A DNA stretch of 64,000 nucleotides from Bacteroidales bacterium (GTDB lineage: Bacteria; Bacteroidota; Bacteroidia; Bacteroidales; F082), in contig JAFXMK010000036.1 of the NCBI GenBank assembly GCA_017530365.1, positions 39,886 to 103,885 on the forward strand, in the 5' to 3' direction. The translations under genes and the position numbers were made by a program. Each line of letters begins with the position of its first letter. The stretch's first letter is position 1. The notes under the pieces are model-generated. The model was not told the origin of the DNA and did no database searches. It was given only the letters and a program-made list of their open reading frames with translations. Positions 18,361 to 25,758 of this stretch are shown piece after piece.

Positions 18361-18792
18361 TTATGCTACTCCAGACAACGAAGAATTTGACACATTAAAA
18401 GGAAACGAAGTTTCTAGTTTAGTGAAAACGGGTTTTATGTCATTGGAAAAAGAATTAAGTTGCCTCGGAACCTCTTTCTCAACCCTATCAACGACCCTTG
18501 TTTCAGATGTCAATGTGTTACTATCCGAAAACACTTTGTCCATAGATATATAAGAGATTTGAGGAATCATTCCTACTGCCATTGACAATTCAACCAATTT
18601 AGATAGACGATGATCGAAATCCCCATTCAACACCTGGCTAACATATCCTTTCGATACCCCTAACTTATTGGCCAACTCAGAACGAGATAGTTGGTGGTCT
18701 TGCATATAACGCTCAATCATTGCATATAAATCCAGTTGGATTCTCGTAATCCAATACTCTGGTGTTGACCGCAATTCATTATAAGTAATCAT
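18361..18792 (-). CDS. HigA-like XRE antitoxin with a long C-terminal tail
   Basis: A 143-aa DNA-binding antitoxin. The HTH_XRE domain is near residues 25-65 (LSRSELANKLGVSKGYVSQVLNG). Residues from about 80 onward form an unusually long, poorly structured tail ending in LETSFPFNVSNSSLSGVA. In chaperone-controlled TA systems such a tail is the chaperone-addiction region that targets the antitoxin for degradation unless bound by the SecB-like partner. The start overlaps the toxin gene by 14 bases, so translation is coupled. It probably represses its own operon through the palindromes in the leader. Confidence 0.8.
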   Translation of the reverse strand: MITYNELRSTPEYWITRIQLDLYAMIERYMQDHQLSRSELANKLGVSKGYVSQVLNGDFDHRLSKLVELSMAVGMIPQISYISMDKVFSDSNTLTSETRVVDRVEKEVPRQLNSFSNDIKPVFTKLETSFPFNVSNSSLSGVA

Positions 18793-19096
18793 TTTGTTCT
18801 AGCTTTGATATTTCAAGTAATAATAATTCAGGTAATTCTTTGTTGTCTTTTAAAAGCTGTTTAATTGTATTAAGATCTTTGTTTTGGTTTTTCTTGTATC
18901 CTCCCATAATTACAACAACATTTGGTTCGAGTTTGAGACAATAAACCCTTAGATCGTTTTTCTTAAACTCCAAACCAACCACCCTATCTCCATCTTTTAT
19001 ACTATTAACCTTTTCTTTAGGCATTATTGCATCTGTTTCCGCGACATAATCCATTTTTCGGACTGACTCCAACAATTCTACGGCAAAAGTACTCAT
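18779..19096 (-). CDS. HigB/RelE-like toxin
   Basis: A 105-aa protein with the HigB/phage Gp49-type core: GLEFKKNDLRVYCLKLE followed by VVVIMGGYKKNQNKD, the family's RVYxx...LxGFxKKxxKTP pattern. Members cleave mRNA at the ribosome. Toxin-first order is typical for HigBA. The first gene after a short leader with two palindromes, it is followed by the antitoxin and SecB-like genes. Confidence 0.8.
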   Translation of the reverse strand: MSTFAVELLESVRKMDYVAETDAIMPKEKVNSIKDGDRVVGLEFKKNDLRVYCLKLEPNVVVIMGGYKKNQNKDLNTIKQLLKDNKELPELLLLEISKLEQNDYL

Positions 19097-19110
19097 TTAT
19101 TTCAATTATT

Positions 19111-19140
19111 GTTTAGTTTTTACTAAACTATTTGTAGTTT
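19111..19140. promoter_or_regulatory. Overlapping palindromes, probable antitoxin operator
   Basis: GTTTAGT-TTTT-ACTAAAC (19111-19128) and AAACTA-TTTG-TAGTTT (19125-19140) are two perfect, partly overlapping inverted repeats. They lie between the promoter box at 19166-19173 and the toxin ATG, the expected place for an autoregulatory HTH antitoxin. Confidence 0.6.
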
Positions 19141-19165
19141 AAAATGATTCTAACTAATTCAACTA

Positions 19166-19173
19166 CAAAGATA
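19166..19173 (-). promoter_or_regulatory. Promoter -7 box for the TAC operon
   Basis: TATCTTTG on the minus strand, about 70 bases upstream of the toxin start; the -33 element is weak. Confidence 0.5.
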
Positions 19174-19238
19174 CTGAAATAAATAATATTAAAGTAAAAA
19201 ACAATAAAAATAAATTAATGGAATGAATTACCCTTTTC

Positions 19239-20303
19239 TCAACCGGCAGTAAACTCCTTAATCCGCTGTTCTTCACTGCGTTTGCATACGAGGAGACGGC
19301 CGTCTTTCAGCGAAACGATGTAACCTTCGAGACCTTGCAGCACCACCTTCTCTGCATCTTCGGCATGCACCACGCAGTCGTGGCATTCGTAGAGGTGGAT
19401 GTTGCCCACGCTACCGTTGCCTTCGGCGTCATGCTGAAGCTTGTCGTACAACGAGGCCCAGTTACCCAGGTCGCTCCATCCGAAATCGGCGGGATGCGTG
19501 CAGACGAGGCCGTCAGCGGCGGCAGGTTCCATCACGGCATAGTCGATGGAGATCTTTTCGCATTGGGGGAAAACCGTTTCGAGGTGAGAGGTTAAAGGTG
19601 AGAGGTTAAAGGTTAAAGGTGAGAGGTTAGAGGTTATTTGATCCATTTGGGAGGCAAGGACGGGCTTGTAGGTCGTGATGCACTGCGTGATGGTCTTGAC
19701 GTTCCACACGAAAATGCCAGCATTCCAAAGGTAGTTGCCTGCTTCCAGGTAACGCTGTGCGACTTCCAGGGCAGGTTTCTCTTTGAAGGCGGACACTTTC
19801 CTGATCTCACCCTGGACAGCATCCGACGACTCCACATAGCCGTAGCCCGTCTCCGGTCTGGAGGGCTTGATGCCGATGGTGACGATGAGGTCGTTTTGCG
19901 CTGTGAAGTCCAGGGCATTCTGGATCACTCGAAGGAACTCCACTGGATTCATCACCACGGCGTCAGCGGGTGTCACCACCACGTTGGCGTCAGGGTCTTC
20001 CGCCTTGATACGCCAGCAGGCCCAGGCGATGCAGGGAGCGGTGTTACGCGCAGCCGGCTCGGCGAGGATATGCTGTTCGGGGATCTCCGGTAGCTGTTGG
20101 CGGACGATGTCCACATACTTGGCGTTGGTCACCACCCAAAAGTTCTCCATGGGGCAGATTCCCCTGAAGCGATCGACGGTCAGCTGTATCAAGGTTCGGC
20201 CGCATCCGAGGATGTCGATAAACTGTTTCGGGAAATCCGGTGTGCTCAAGGGCCAGAAACGGCTTCCGATGCCGCCGGCCATAATTACTACGTGGTTGTT
20301 CAT
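19239..20303 (-). CDS. manC: Mannose-1-phosphate guanylyltransferase
   Basis: Makes GDP-mannose from mannose-1-phosphate and GTP. The start chosen gives MNNHVVIMAGGIGSRFWPLS, with the nucleotide-binding GGxGSRxWPLS motif at the N-terminus; the six extra residues of the longer frame are not needed. Other blocks: FPKQFIDILG, ILAEPAARNTAPCI, VTPADAVV, FKEKP, GNYLWNAGIFVW, SIDYAVMEPA. It is a ManC-type enzyme without the C-terminal isomerase domain. A seven-unit heptamer tract adds a SNLSPLTFNLSPLTSHL stretch ahead of the EKISIDYAVME block; it is in frame. It has its own promoter and is separated from the DegT gene by a terminator. Confidence 0.93.
   Translation of the reverse strand: MNNHVVIMAGGIGSRFWPLSTPDFPKQFIDILGCGRTLIQLTVDRFRGICPMENFWVVTNAKYVDIVRQQLPEIPEQHILAEPAARNTAPCIAWACWRIKAEDPDANVVVTPADAVVMNPVEFLRVIQNALDFTAQNDLIVTIGIKPSRPETGYGYVESSDAVQGEIRKVSAFKEKPALEVAQRYLEAGNYLWNAGIFVWNVKTITQCITTYKPVLASQMDQITSNLSPLTFNLSPLTSHLETVFPQCEKISIDYAVMEPAAADGLVCTHPADFGWSDLGNWASLYDKLQHDAEGNGSVGNIHLYECHDCVVHAEDAEKVVLQGLEGYIVSLKDGRLLVCKRSEEQRIKEFTAG
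19587..19635. repeat. Seven-unit AGAGGTT/AAAGGTT heptamer tract inside manC
   Basis: Seven 7-bp units plus one partial unit encode an in-frame LSPLTFNLSPLTSH insert. The unit family and unit number are the same as in the fakA tract. Confidence 0.9.
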
Positions 20304-20318
20304 CGTCGTTATTTTTTG

Positions 20319-20326
20319 CAAAGATA
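20319..20326 (-). promoter_or_regulatory. Promoter -7 box for manC
   Basis: TATCTTTG on the minus strand, 15 bases upstream of the chosen manC ATG, implying a very short leader. Confidence 0.5.
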
Positions 20327-20349
20327 GCTACTATTTCCATAACAAAAGA

Positions 20350-20383
20350 AAAACGGACCCGACAAATTGTCGAGTCCGTTTTG
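20350..20383 (-). terminator. Rho-independent terminator after the DegT gene
   Basis: AAAACGGAC/GTCCGTTTT arms with an inner CGACAA/TTGTCG stem form a strong hairpin with T-runs on both strands, just downstream of the aminotransferase stop. Confidence 0.8.
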
Positions 20384-20403
20384 TTTTTTGAACTGCCGAA
20401 GGG

Positions 20404-21677
20404 TTATTCGATGGCTTTCTTGATGCAGTCCACGATGTATTTGACGTCGTCGTCGCTGACGCAGGGACCGCTCGGCAGGCACATACCCACTTTGAAGAGC
20501 TGTTCCGATACGCCGTTGACGTAGGCGGGAGCGTCTTTGTAAACCGGCTGTTTGTGCATCGGCTTCCACAGCGGACGTGCCTCGATGCCTTTCTGGTCGA
20601 GATAGACGCGCATGGCCTCCACGTTGGCGTTGGGTTCGCAGTCGGTGTGGGCGCTGTCGGTGGCATGCACCACGCCAGCGGCGCCTCCGACGGCACCTTG
20701 CACAATGGTTTTATAGGCGTTCTCCTGCCCTTTCACCCGTACCGACGGATCTATCGTGATGGTGTTGAGCCAGAAGTTGGAATCATAACGTTCATCCGGG
20801 TTGCCATGGACCTCAATGCCCGGAACCTCCTTCAGCAGCTCCTTATAAAGCTCGAATACATGCTTATGGTGGTCGATATGGTCGTTGACGATGGTCATCT
20901 GGCCACGGCCGATGCCGGCACAGATGTTACTCATGCGGTAGTTAAAGCCGATGGCCTCATGCTGGTAATAGGGATATGCTTCACGTGCCTGTGTAGCCAG
21001 CCACATGATCTTCTGCCACGCCTCCGCGTCGGGACATATCAAGGCTCCTCCCCCGCTGGTGGTGACCATCTTGTTGCCGTTGAAGCTCAGCACACCATAG
21101 TCGCCGAAGGTGCCCAGCACCTGCCCTTTCCAGCGGCTGCCGAAGCCCTCAGCGGCATCCTCCACGACGGGGATGTCATAGCGGTTGGCGACTTCCATGA
21201 TACGGTCGATGTCGTATGGCATGCCGTAGAGCGCCACTGGCACGATTGCTTTTGGCTTGCGACCCGTCTTGGCGATGCGGTCTTTGATGGCTTCTTCCAT
21301 CAGATCGACATCCATGTTCCACGAGTCCTTCTCGCTATCGACGAACACCGGCTTGGCACCCAGGTAGGTTATCGGGTGCGAGCTGGCGCAGAAGGTAAAG
21401 CTCTGCACGATGACTTCGTCGCCAGGCTTCACGCCACAGGCGATCAGGGCCAGGTGAACGGCGGCGGTTCCTGAGTTAAGCGCGGTGACGCGCTTAGACA
21501 GTTGGCAGTTGGCAGTTGGCAGTTATTGACGAAGTCCTCGAGGTCCTTCTCGAAGCCGTTTACATTCGGGCCGAGCGGCACCACCCAGTTGGTGTCGAAG
21601 GCCTCTTTGATATACTTTTGTTCAAGGCCTGCTTCGCTCATGTGTGCGAGGCAGAGGTAAATGCGGTTGGTGGGCAT
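20404..21677 (-). pseudogene. DegT/DnrJ/EryC1 (PglE-like) aminotransferase, frameshifted at a heptamer repeat
   Basis: PLP-dependent sugar aminotransferase, read in two frames. The first (21677 to about 21500) gives MPTNRIYLCLAHMSEAG...AFDTNWVVPLGPNVNGFE, the family N-terminus. The second, from about 21496, gives SKRVTALNSGTAAVHLALIA, then KPGDEVIVQSFTFCASSHP, and the lysine motif FNGNKMVTTSGGGAL. The frame breaks exactly in a CAGTTGG tandem repeat encoding NCQLPTANC. Removing two units or adding one restores a single frame of about 420 codons; removing only one leaves a stop. All catalytic regions are intact, so this may be a phase-variable OFF state, a recent mutation or an assembly error in the repeat. 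Homologues act on 4-keto-6-deoxy amino sugars such as the bacillosamine precursor. Confidence 0.85.
21499..21524. repeat. CAGTTGG heptamer tract at the DegT frameshift
   Basis: Three full units plus CAGTT. The copy number sets the reading frame of the aminotransferase. The same unit family is found inside the Ugd gene. Confidence 0.9.
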
Positions 21678-21684
21678 GATATAT

Positions 21685-21719
21685 TACTTTGTAGTTACTT
21701 TGTACTTACTTTGTACTTG
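21685..21719. repeat. 11-bp tandem repeat upstream of the DegT gene
   Basis: Three units of ACTTTGTACTT/ACTTTGTAGTT sit just upstream of the DegT start on the minus strand, where the ribosome-binding site or promoter would lie. Confidence 0.7.
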
Positions 21720-21819
21720 TTTTATAAATAATCGAATAAGAACGTTTGGGATCATGAGCATTGCCTAGGATTGTATTGTCATTTTGTAAACTTCCTCTTT
21801 TTCGGGAAAATTGAATAGA

Positions 21820-22323
21820 TCAATAATTGACATCTATAGTGTTCGTAATACGCAGATTGAAATGGGTATCCTTTTTAAAATGTTGCATGGTTTCTTTCAA
21901 CGAATAATGGAAAACTGGATGCTGACAATTGGAAGCATAAGCGTATCGGCGTTTATAATCCGCAAAATAGTGGTTCTCCTTAAACAATTTAATTGTATTA
22001 CTAAGCTGCCCAATTGCTTCAGTTACCCAACTTGACGCGACATCCTTAAGTTCTATGAAAGCCAGGTATTCTTTCTCTTGGAACAACATACCGTCGCAAG
22101 TGCTTTCCAGATTACCGTCGTTATTGCGAATATCCATATTATGGTCAATAGCCACAAACTGTAAAACGTACTTATAGGGATTCTTGACAATTGCTTGAAA
22201 CTGACTACCAATTGTAGTTTGGGCAAGCTTTCCATTGCCAGGATCAAAAATGCGAAATTCCGCATCATCCCTTGGTTCCTCGGTAATGTAAGCCTTATCA
22301 AAGAAATTAACTTGCGACATCAC
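21820..22323 (-). CDS. Small PD-(D/E)XK-like protein paired with an AAA ATPase
   Basis: A 167-aa soluble protein, not recognised by name. The central block CDGMLFQEKEYLAFIELKD has the spacing of a PD-(D/E)XK nuclease core (Asp, about ten residues, then Glu-x-Lys). A helix (WVTEAIGQLSNTIKLF) follows, also usual in that fold. Its ATG overlaps the ATPase stop by four bases, so the two are co-translated. ATPase plus small nuclease pairs of this kind are common in anti-phage defence. Nuclease activity is inference from the motif; the fold needs a profile search. Confidence 0.55.
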   Translation of the reverse strand: MMSQVNFFDKAYITEEPRDDAEFRIFDPGNGKLAQTTIGSQFQAIVKNPYKYVLQFVAIDHNMDIRNNDGNLESTCDGMLFQEKEYLAFIELKDVASSWVTEAIGQLSNTIKLFKENHYFADYKRRYAYASNCQHPVFHYSLKETMQHFKKDTHFNLRITNTIDVNY

Positions 22324-23513
22324 ATATCTTCTATTTCGAGCAGTTGAGCGAACACTTCATTGGTATCGTTCAACTCACGGTTTAGCATATTGTCGTCCGA
22401 AGGCATATCGTCATACCTCTCAAGCGGTGTTATTTTTCCATCTTCTATCTGATAGACACATACGTCAGCACCATTTACACGTGAATGTTTGGGCACAACC
22501 TGTTCCAAACGATCAATTTGTTTCTGGTTCTTGGCATTTATGGATGCAGCCTTGACTGCAAGTGTGGTATAATCTATAAGATATGGACTATGGGTTGTAA
22601 TGATCAACTGGTTACCAACCGTCTTGTTGTAAGCTGCAAACAAATCAAACAAAACGTTTCGTTGTGATGCCGGATAAAGGTTTTGCTCAGGCTCCTCAAC
22701 AATATTGATAAACTGTCCGTACGTCAATAAAGAGGCCTGCTGAGCAAGAAGTAAACGACGCATATTCTCGTCAATAGAATTGTCGGCAAGAATATCAGCA
22801 ATACGTTTTTCGATGGCGTTGGTGACTTGAAGGCTGGGGGCGATCTGATTGCCCGATTTCACAAGAGCAGAGTCATAAAGGGTAACCAAAGACAGTGGGA
22901 TCAGTGATTGAAAACCGCTAGCCGCTTCAGAGGTGCGCACTTTGAAACCATTGCCTGTGAGCCATGCAACATTGTTCAGTTTGTCATATTGGAACACAAA
23001 TCCCTCGATTGGAAGGCGTATTTTCCCAAGCATTGATCGACGAGCCTTATCGTACTCTGAGAAAAGCACAAACAAAGATTGTGGTATCTCCTTCAACAAA
23101 TCGGGGTGTTCCACTACTGTAAGGAAATTACGTTCAGCAGGCACATACATGATTTTAGGCATCGGATAATCTGTCGTGACCGAGACAGCTTCTATCGAAA
23201 AAGTCTCGGACTCGTAATGAAAATTGTAGCGTGTGCCCTCAAAATGAATCACCGTTTCAGGCTTGAAATAATTCTGAATCCTGTGAAACTCACATTGCTG
23301 ACGGAAAAATGCGGCGTTGTCAGTTTTTTTGTTGAGAGCAAGGTCACCACGCACGAGACCTTTCTCAATCCAACTAAAAGTAGAGATAAGCTTTGCAACA
23401 GTGCTTTTCCCAGCACCTTGGTTGCCGCAAAAAATAGTGATAGGATATACCGGCATCATCCCATCATAACCTTCAACAATAGGACCAAAATTCCTGATTT
23501 CTATTTGTTTCAT
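22320..23513 (-). CDS. OLD/RecF-like AAA (ABC-type) ATPase
   Basis: A 397-aa ATPase starting MKQIEIRNFGPI. Walker A GNQGAGKST is near residues 30-38, a signature-like SGFQSLIPLSL lies in the middle, Walker B is in FINIVEEPEQNLYP, and an H-loop is in LIITTHSPYLID. This is the AAA_15/AAA_21 architecture of OLD-type, PtuA-like and other defence ATPases; no Toprim domain is attached. The upstream in-frame extension to 23573 overlaps the promoter and is rejected. With the small nuclease-like gene it forms a two-gene unit with its own promoter and AT-richer composition than the polysaccharide genes. Confidence 0.8.
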   Translation of the reverse strand: MKQIEIRNFGPIVEGYDGMMPVYPITIFCGNQGAGKSTVAKLISTFSWIEKGLVRGDLALNKKTDNAAFFRQQCEFHRIQNYFKPETVIHFEGTRYNFHYESETFSIEAVSVTTDYPMPKIMYVPAERNFLTVVEHPDLLKEIPQSLFVLFSEYDKARRSMLGKIRLPIEGFVFQYDKLNNVAWLTGNGFKVRTSEAASGFQSLIPLSLVTLYDSALVKSGNQIAPSLQVTNAIEKRIADILADNSIDENMRRLLLAQQASLLTYGQFINIVEEPEQNLYPASQRNVLFDLFAAYNKTVGNQLIITTHSPYLIDYTTLAVKAASINAKNQKQIDRLEQVVPKHSRVNGADVCVYQIEDGKITPLERYDDMPSDDNMLNRELNDTNEVFAQLLEIEDM

Positions 23514-23543
23514 TATTGTAACTGACTTGATTAAGTGTGTTTG

Positions 23544-23574
23544 CAAAAGTAGTAAAAAAACATAAACTGGCAAA
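23544..23574 (-). promoter_or_regulatory. Promoter for the ATPase/nuclease-like pair
   Basis: TACTTTTG (23544-23551) with TTTG (23571-23574) exactly 19 nt upstream on the minus strand, about 31 bases ahead of the ATPase ATG. This is a near-perfect Bacteroidota promoter. Confidence 0.7.
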
Positions 23575-23803
23575 GTGGATAAAAAACGAATTGCCTATCA
23601 AGATTCTTATTTCTCATCAAGGAGAAAGGAATAAGCCTCTCAAATTATCCGGGCCGTCTGATAAGGAAAGGTCGCATATTTAAAGGTTAACGGAAGATTT
23701 GTTTTAAAGAAATCAATCAACACATTCCCTTAAATATCTTGCTCATGAGTATATTATTATTGTCACCCCACCCAAATTAATGAATCGCTTTAACGCAGGC
23801 ACG

Positions 23804-24757
23804 TTAATTCAATAGCTTATTCAAAAAAAATAGATTTATCTGCTCGGGTTCAAGGTTGAACGGCACATCGAACCTCAACAATTGTCGAAGATAATCATCC
23901 AGCCGTTCAAGCAACCCAGCTACATCCTGCTCCGTTCCTTTTAACGCTTCGCCATGTGCGGTTTTCGAGCGATAACCATATCCCTTTTTAATATCATTGT
24001 ATATTGCAATGCGAGCAGACGCATCGTTCCCCAAAAGAACTGCAACACGTTCGGCAACCTGATGACTCAACTCAGCCGTCGATGTAGAAATCAATGCTTC
24101 CATTGCCGTAATATATAACAAGACTTTCATCGAGAGCGAAGCTGAAGCGCGGGCGTGAAATACATATAATTCAGCAATTGCCTTTCTTCCCATTTTTGCA
24201 TTTTTGAAATACTGGAACTGGGTCGCATCGCGAAAATTCGTCCCAGAACTTACATCATCCATCGAAATCACCTGCATGGATTCCGATACTCTTTCGATTT
24301 CTTCTTTTGAAAAACAGACTTCCTCAATTAATCCAGACGCTTTGGTGTTAATTGTTGACAATGATGCCTTGAACGAAACACCATCCTCAAATTCCTTGTC
24401 AAAAACAAACAAGAACCCATCTCTTACATAAACACTATTATCCCTAATGGACCAAAGGCCGTTCGTTAACGACTGAATCTGACGCAATAAACCAAAAGCC
24501 AAATTAGTTCCAAACGAACCTACCTTTTCTTGAGTTATTGAAGCATCAAATTCACCATCCACAAAATAAAAAGTGTTGCCTTGAAACTCATCTATGCTAT
24601 GGACACCCATGGTTCCTAAAGCCAATGTGCTTTGATAACTCAGTATTTCTTTAAGCAAACTACTTTTATTGGAAAGCATTCCTGATAGCAAAGGTATAAT
24701 GCAATTAGATTTTCCCAGTTTTAGGAAATGAACAACAGTTATAAAACGATATCTCAT
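23804..24757 (-). CDS. ApeA-like HEPN-domain protein
   Basis: A 317-aa protein whose C-terminal third matches the ApeA-like HEPN pattern: MEALISTSTAELSHQVAERV, then IKKGYGYRSKTAHGE. RSKTAH (residues about 263-268) is the R-x4-H motif that forms the RNase site of HEPN toxins. The N-terminal 200 residues are unrecognised and may be a sensor. It starts two bases after the RES gene and is the last gene of the four-gene unit. HEPN proteins with this motif often cut tRNA or rRNA during abortive infection. That role here is inference. Confidence 0.75.
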   Translation of the reverse strand: MRYRFITVVHFLKLGKSNCIIPLLSGMLSNKSSLLKEILSYQSTLALGTMGVHSIDEFQGNTFYFVDGEFDASITQEKVGSFGTNLAFGLLRQIQSLTNGLWSIRDNSVYVRDGFLFVFDKEFEDGVSFKASLSTINTKASGLIEEVCFSKEEIERVSESMQVISMDDVSSGTNFRDATQFQYFKNAKMGRKAIAELYVFHARASASLSMKVLLYITAMEALISTSTAELSHQVAERVAVLLGNDASARIAIYNDIKKGYGYRSKTAHGEALKGTEQDVAGLLERLDDYLRQLLRFDVPFNLEPEQINLFFLNKLLN

Positions 24758-24759
24758 GG

Positions 24760-25758
24760 TTATTCAAAACACGGCCCGTACTCAAATTTATATTTCACTT
24801 GATTAAGCAGAATTCTATCAATGGATTTCACTCTAACGATCTTATTCTTGATTACCTGACCAAATAACGCAATGTTGAGATAGGGTTTTGTTCTTACACT
24901 ATTGAAATACGATGGGTAGATAATGCCATCCAACCCTCGTAATTTAGCCATTTCCGATATTCTCCTTGTTATAGCATACGAATGACCACCTGCCAACAGT
25001 ACCTGTTTTATTGCCAAAGACAAATCTTCAAAAGGTGTTTCTTCGTTTGCTGTTTCTTTGGCATGGTTTAAATCCAAAAGGTGCAAACTCCTACAAGGCT
25101 CCAGGACTGCCACATACAATTCGTCTTCCATATTCACCCTGCATTCATGGATGCAAGTTTCCAAATCAAGAGACGCATAGAAAACCACCCCGCCTTTTAC
25201 ATTGAAACGTCCTCCTGTATATTTCTGTGATTCTGGCGCGTCAAAACTCTTCTCTTCAATATCATCCACCACATTCGTTCTTATTCTAAAGAATTGCACA
25301 CCCGAGTTTATCACTTTAATCTTACATCTGGATATCAATTCATCAACAGCCTTATCGCGCTTTTTCCAGTTTCTGGAGGTCAAACGCTCCATCCAATCCG
25401 TAATCCCCACCCTCCACAAAGCTGGCGCATAGGCAGTCGGCGACAACCCCGACGTCTCTCGAATCAGCCGAATATCATGTCCGAGACTCTTATGAAAAGA
25501 ATAATCAGACTCAAAATTTCCATCCCCCAACATCAGGACAGGGGAACCCCCATATTCTGTTTTGAAATATGAACCGCGGACAAAATAATTGTAGCACAAT
25601 TCTTCGACTCCCTCCTTATCCAAAGCCGAACCGGTTTTACTATTACAATTGGGACAAACGAAGGAGCCGACCGTTCCTATCTTTTTAGCCAATTCTCTCA
25701 AGCCAAAATCCCTAAAACAATCCGAACAAAGAATGGGGTTCTTGGTATTAATCATCAT
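24760..25758 (-). CDS. RES-domain protein with N-terminal zinc-ribbon/HEPN-RES region
   Basis: A 332-aa protein. The N-terminus has two CxxC pairs (CSDC near residue 11, CPNC near 36) followed by a helical stretch like the HEPN/RES N-terminal domain. The C-terminal RES domain carries the name-giving residues: FFRIR, GGRFN, ASLDLETCIHECR and YPSYFNS. RES toxins degrade NAD+. Unlike classical RES-Xre pairs there is no adjacent Xre antitoxin; instead its ATG overlaps the DUF6602-like gene and it is followed directly by a HEPN gene. This suggests NAD+ depletion wired into a larger defence module (inference). Confidence 0.8.
   Translation of the reverse strand: MMINTKNPILCSDCFRDFGLRELAKKIGTVGSFVCPNCNSKTGSALDKEGVEELCYNYFVRGSYFKTEYGGSPVLMLGDGNFESDYSFHKSLGHDIRLIRETSGLSPTAYAPALWRVGITDWMERLTSRNWKKRDKAVDELISRCKIKVINSGVQFFRIRTNVVDDIEEKSFDAPESQKYTGGRFNVKGGVVFYASLDLETCIHECRVNMEDELYVAVLEPCRSLHLLDLNHAKETANEETPFEDLSLAIKQVLLAGGHSYAITRRISEMAKLRGLDGIIYPSYFNSVRTKPYLNIALFGQVIKNKIVRVKSIDRILLNQVKYKFEYGPCFE

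Noticed and set aside
24760-25758. Classical RES-Xre toxin-antitoxin pair
   Set aside because: No Xre/MbcA-type gene is adjacent; neighbours are a DUF6602-like and a HEPN gene, and the RES protein has an extra N-terminal zinc region.
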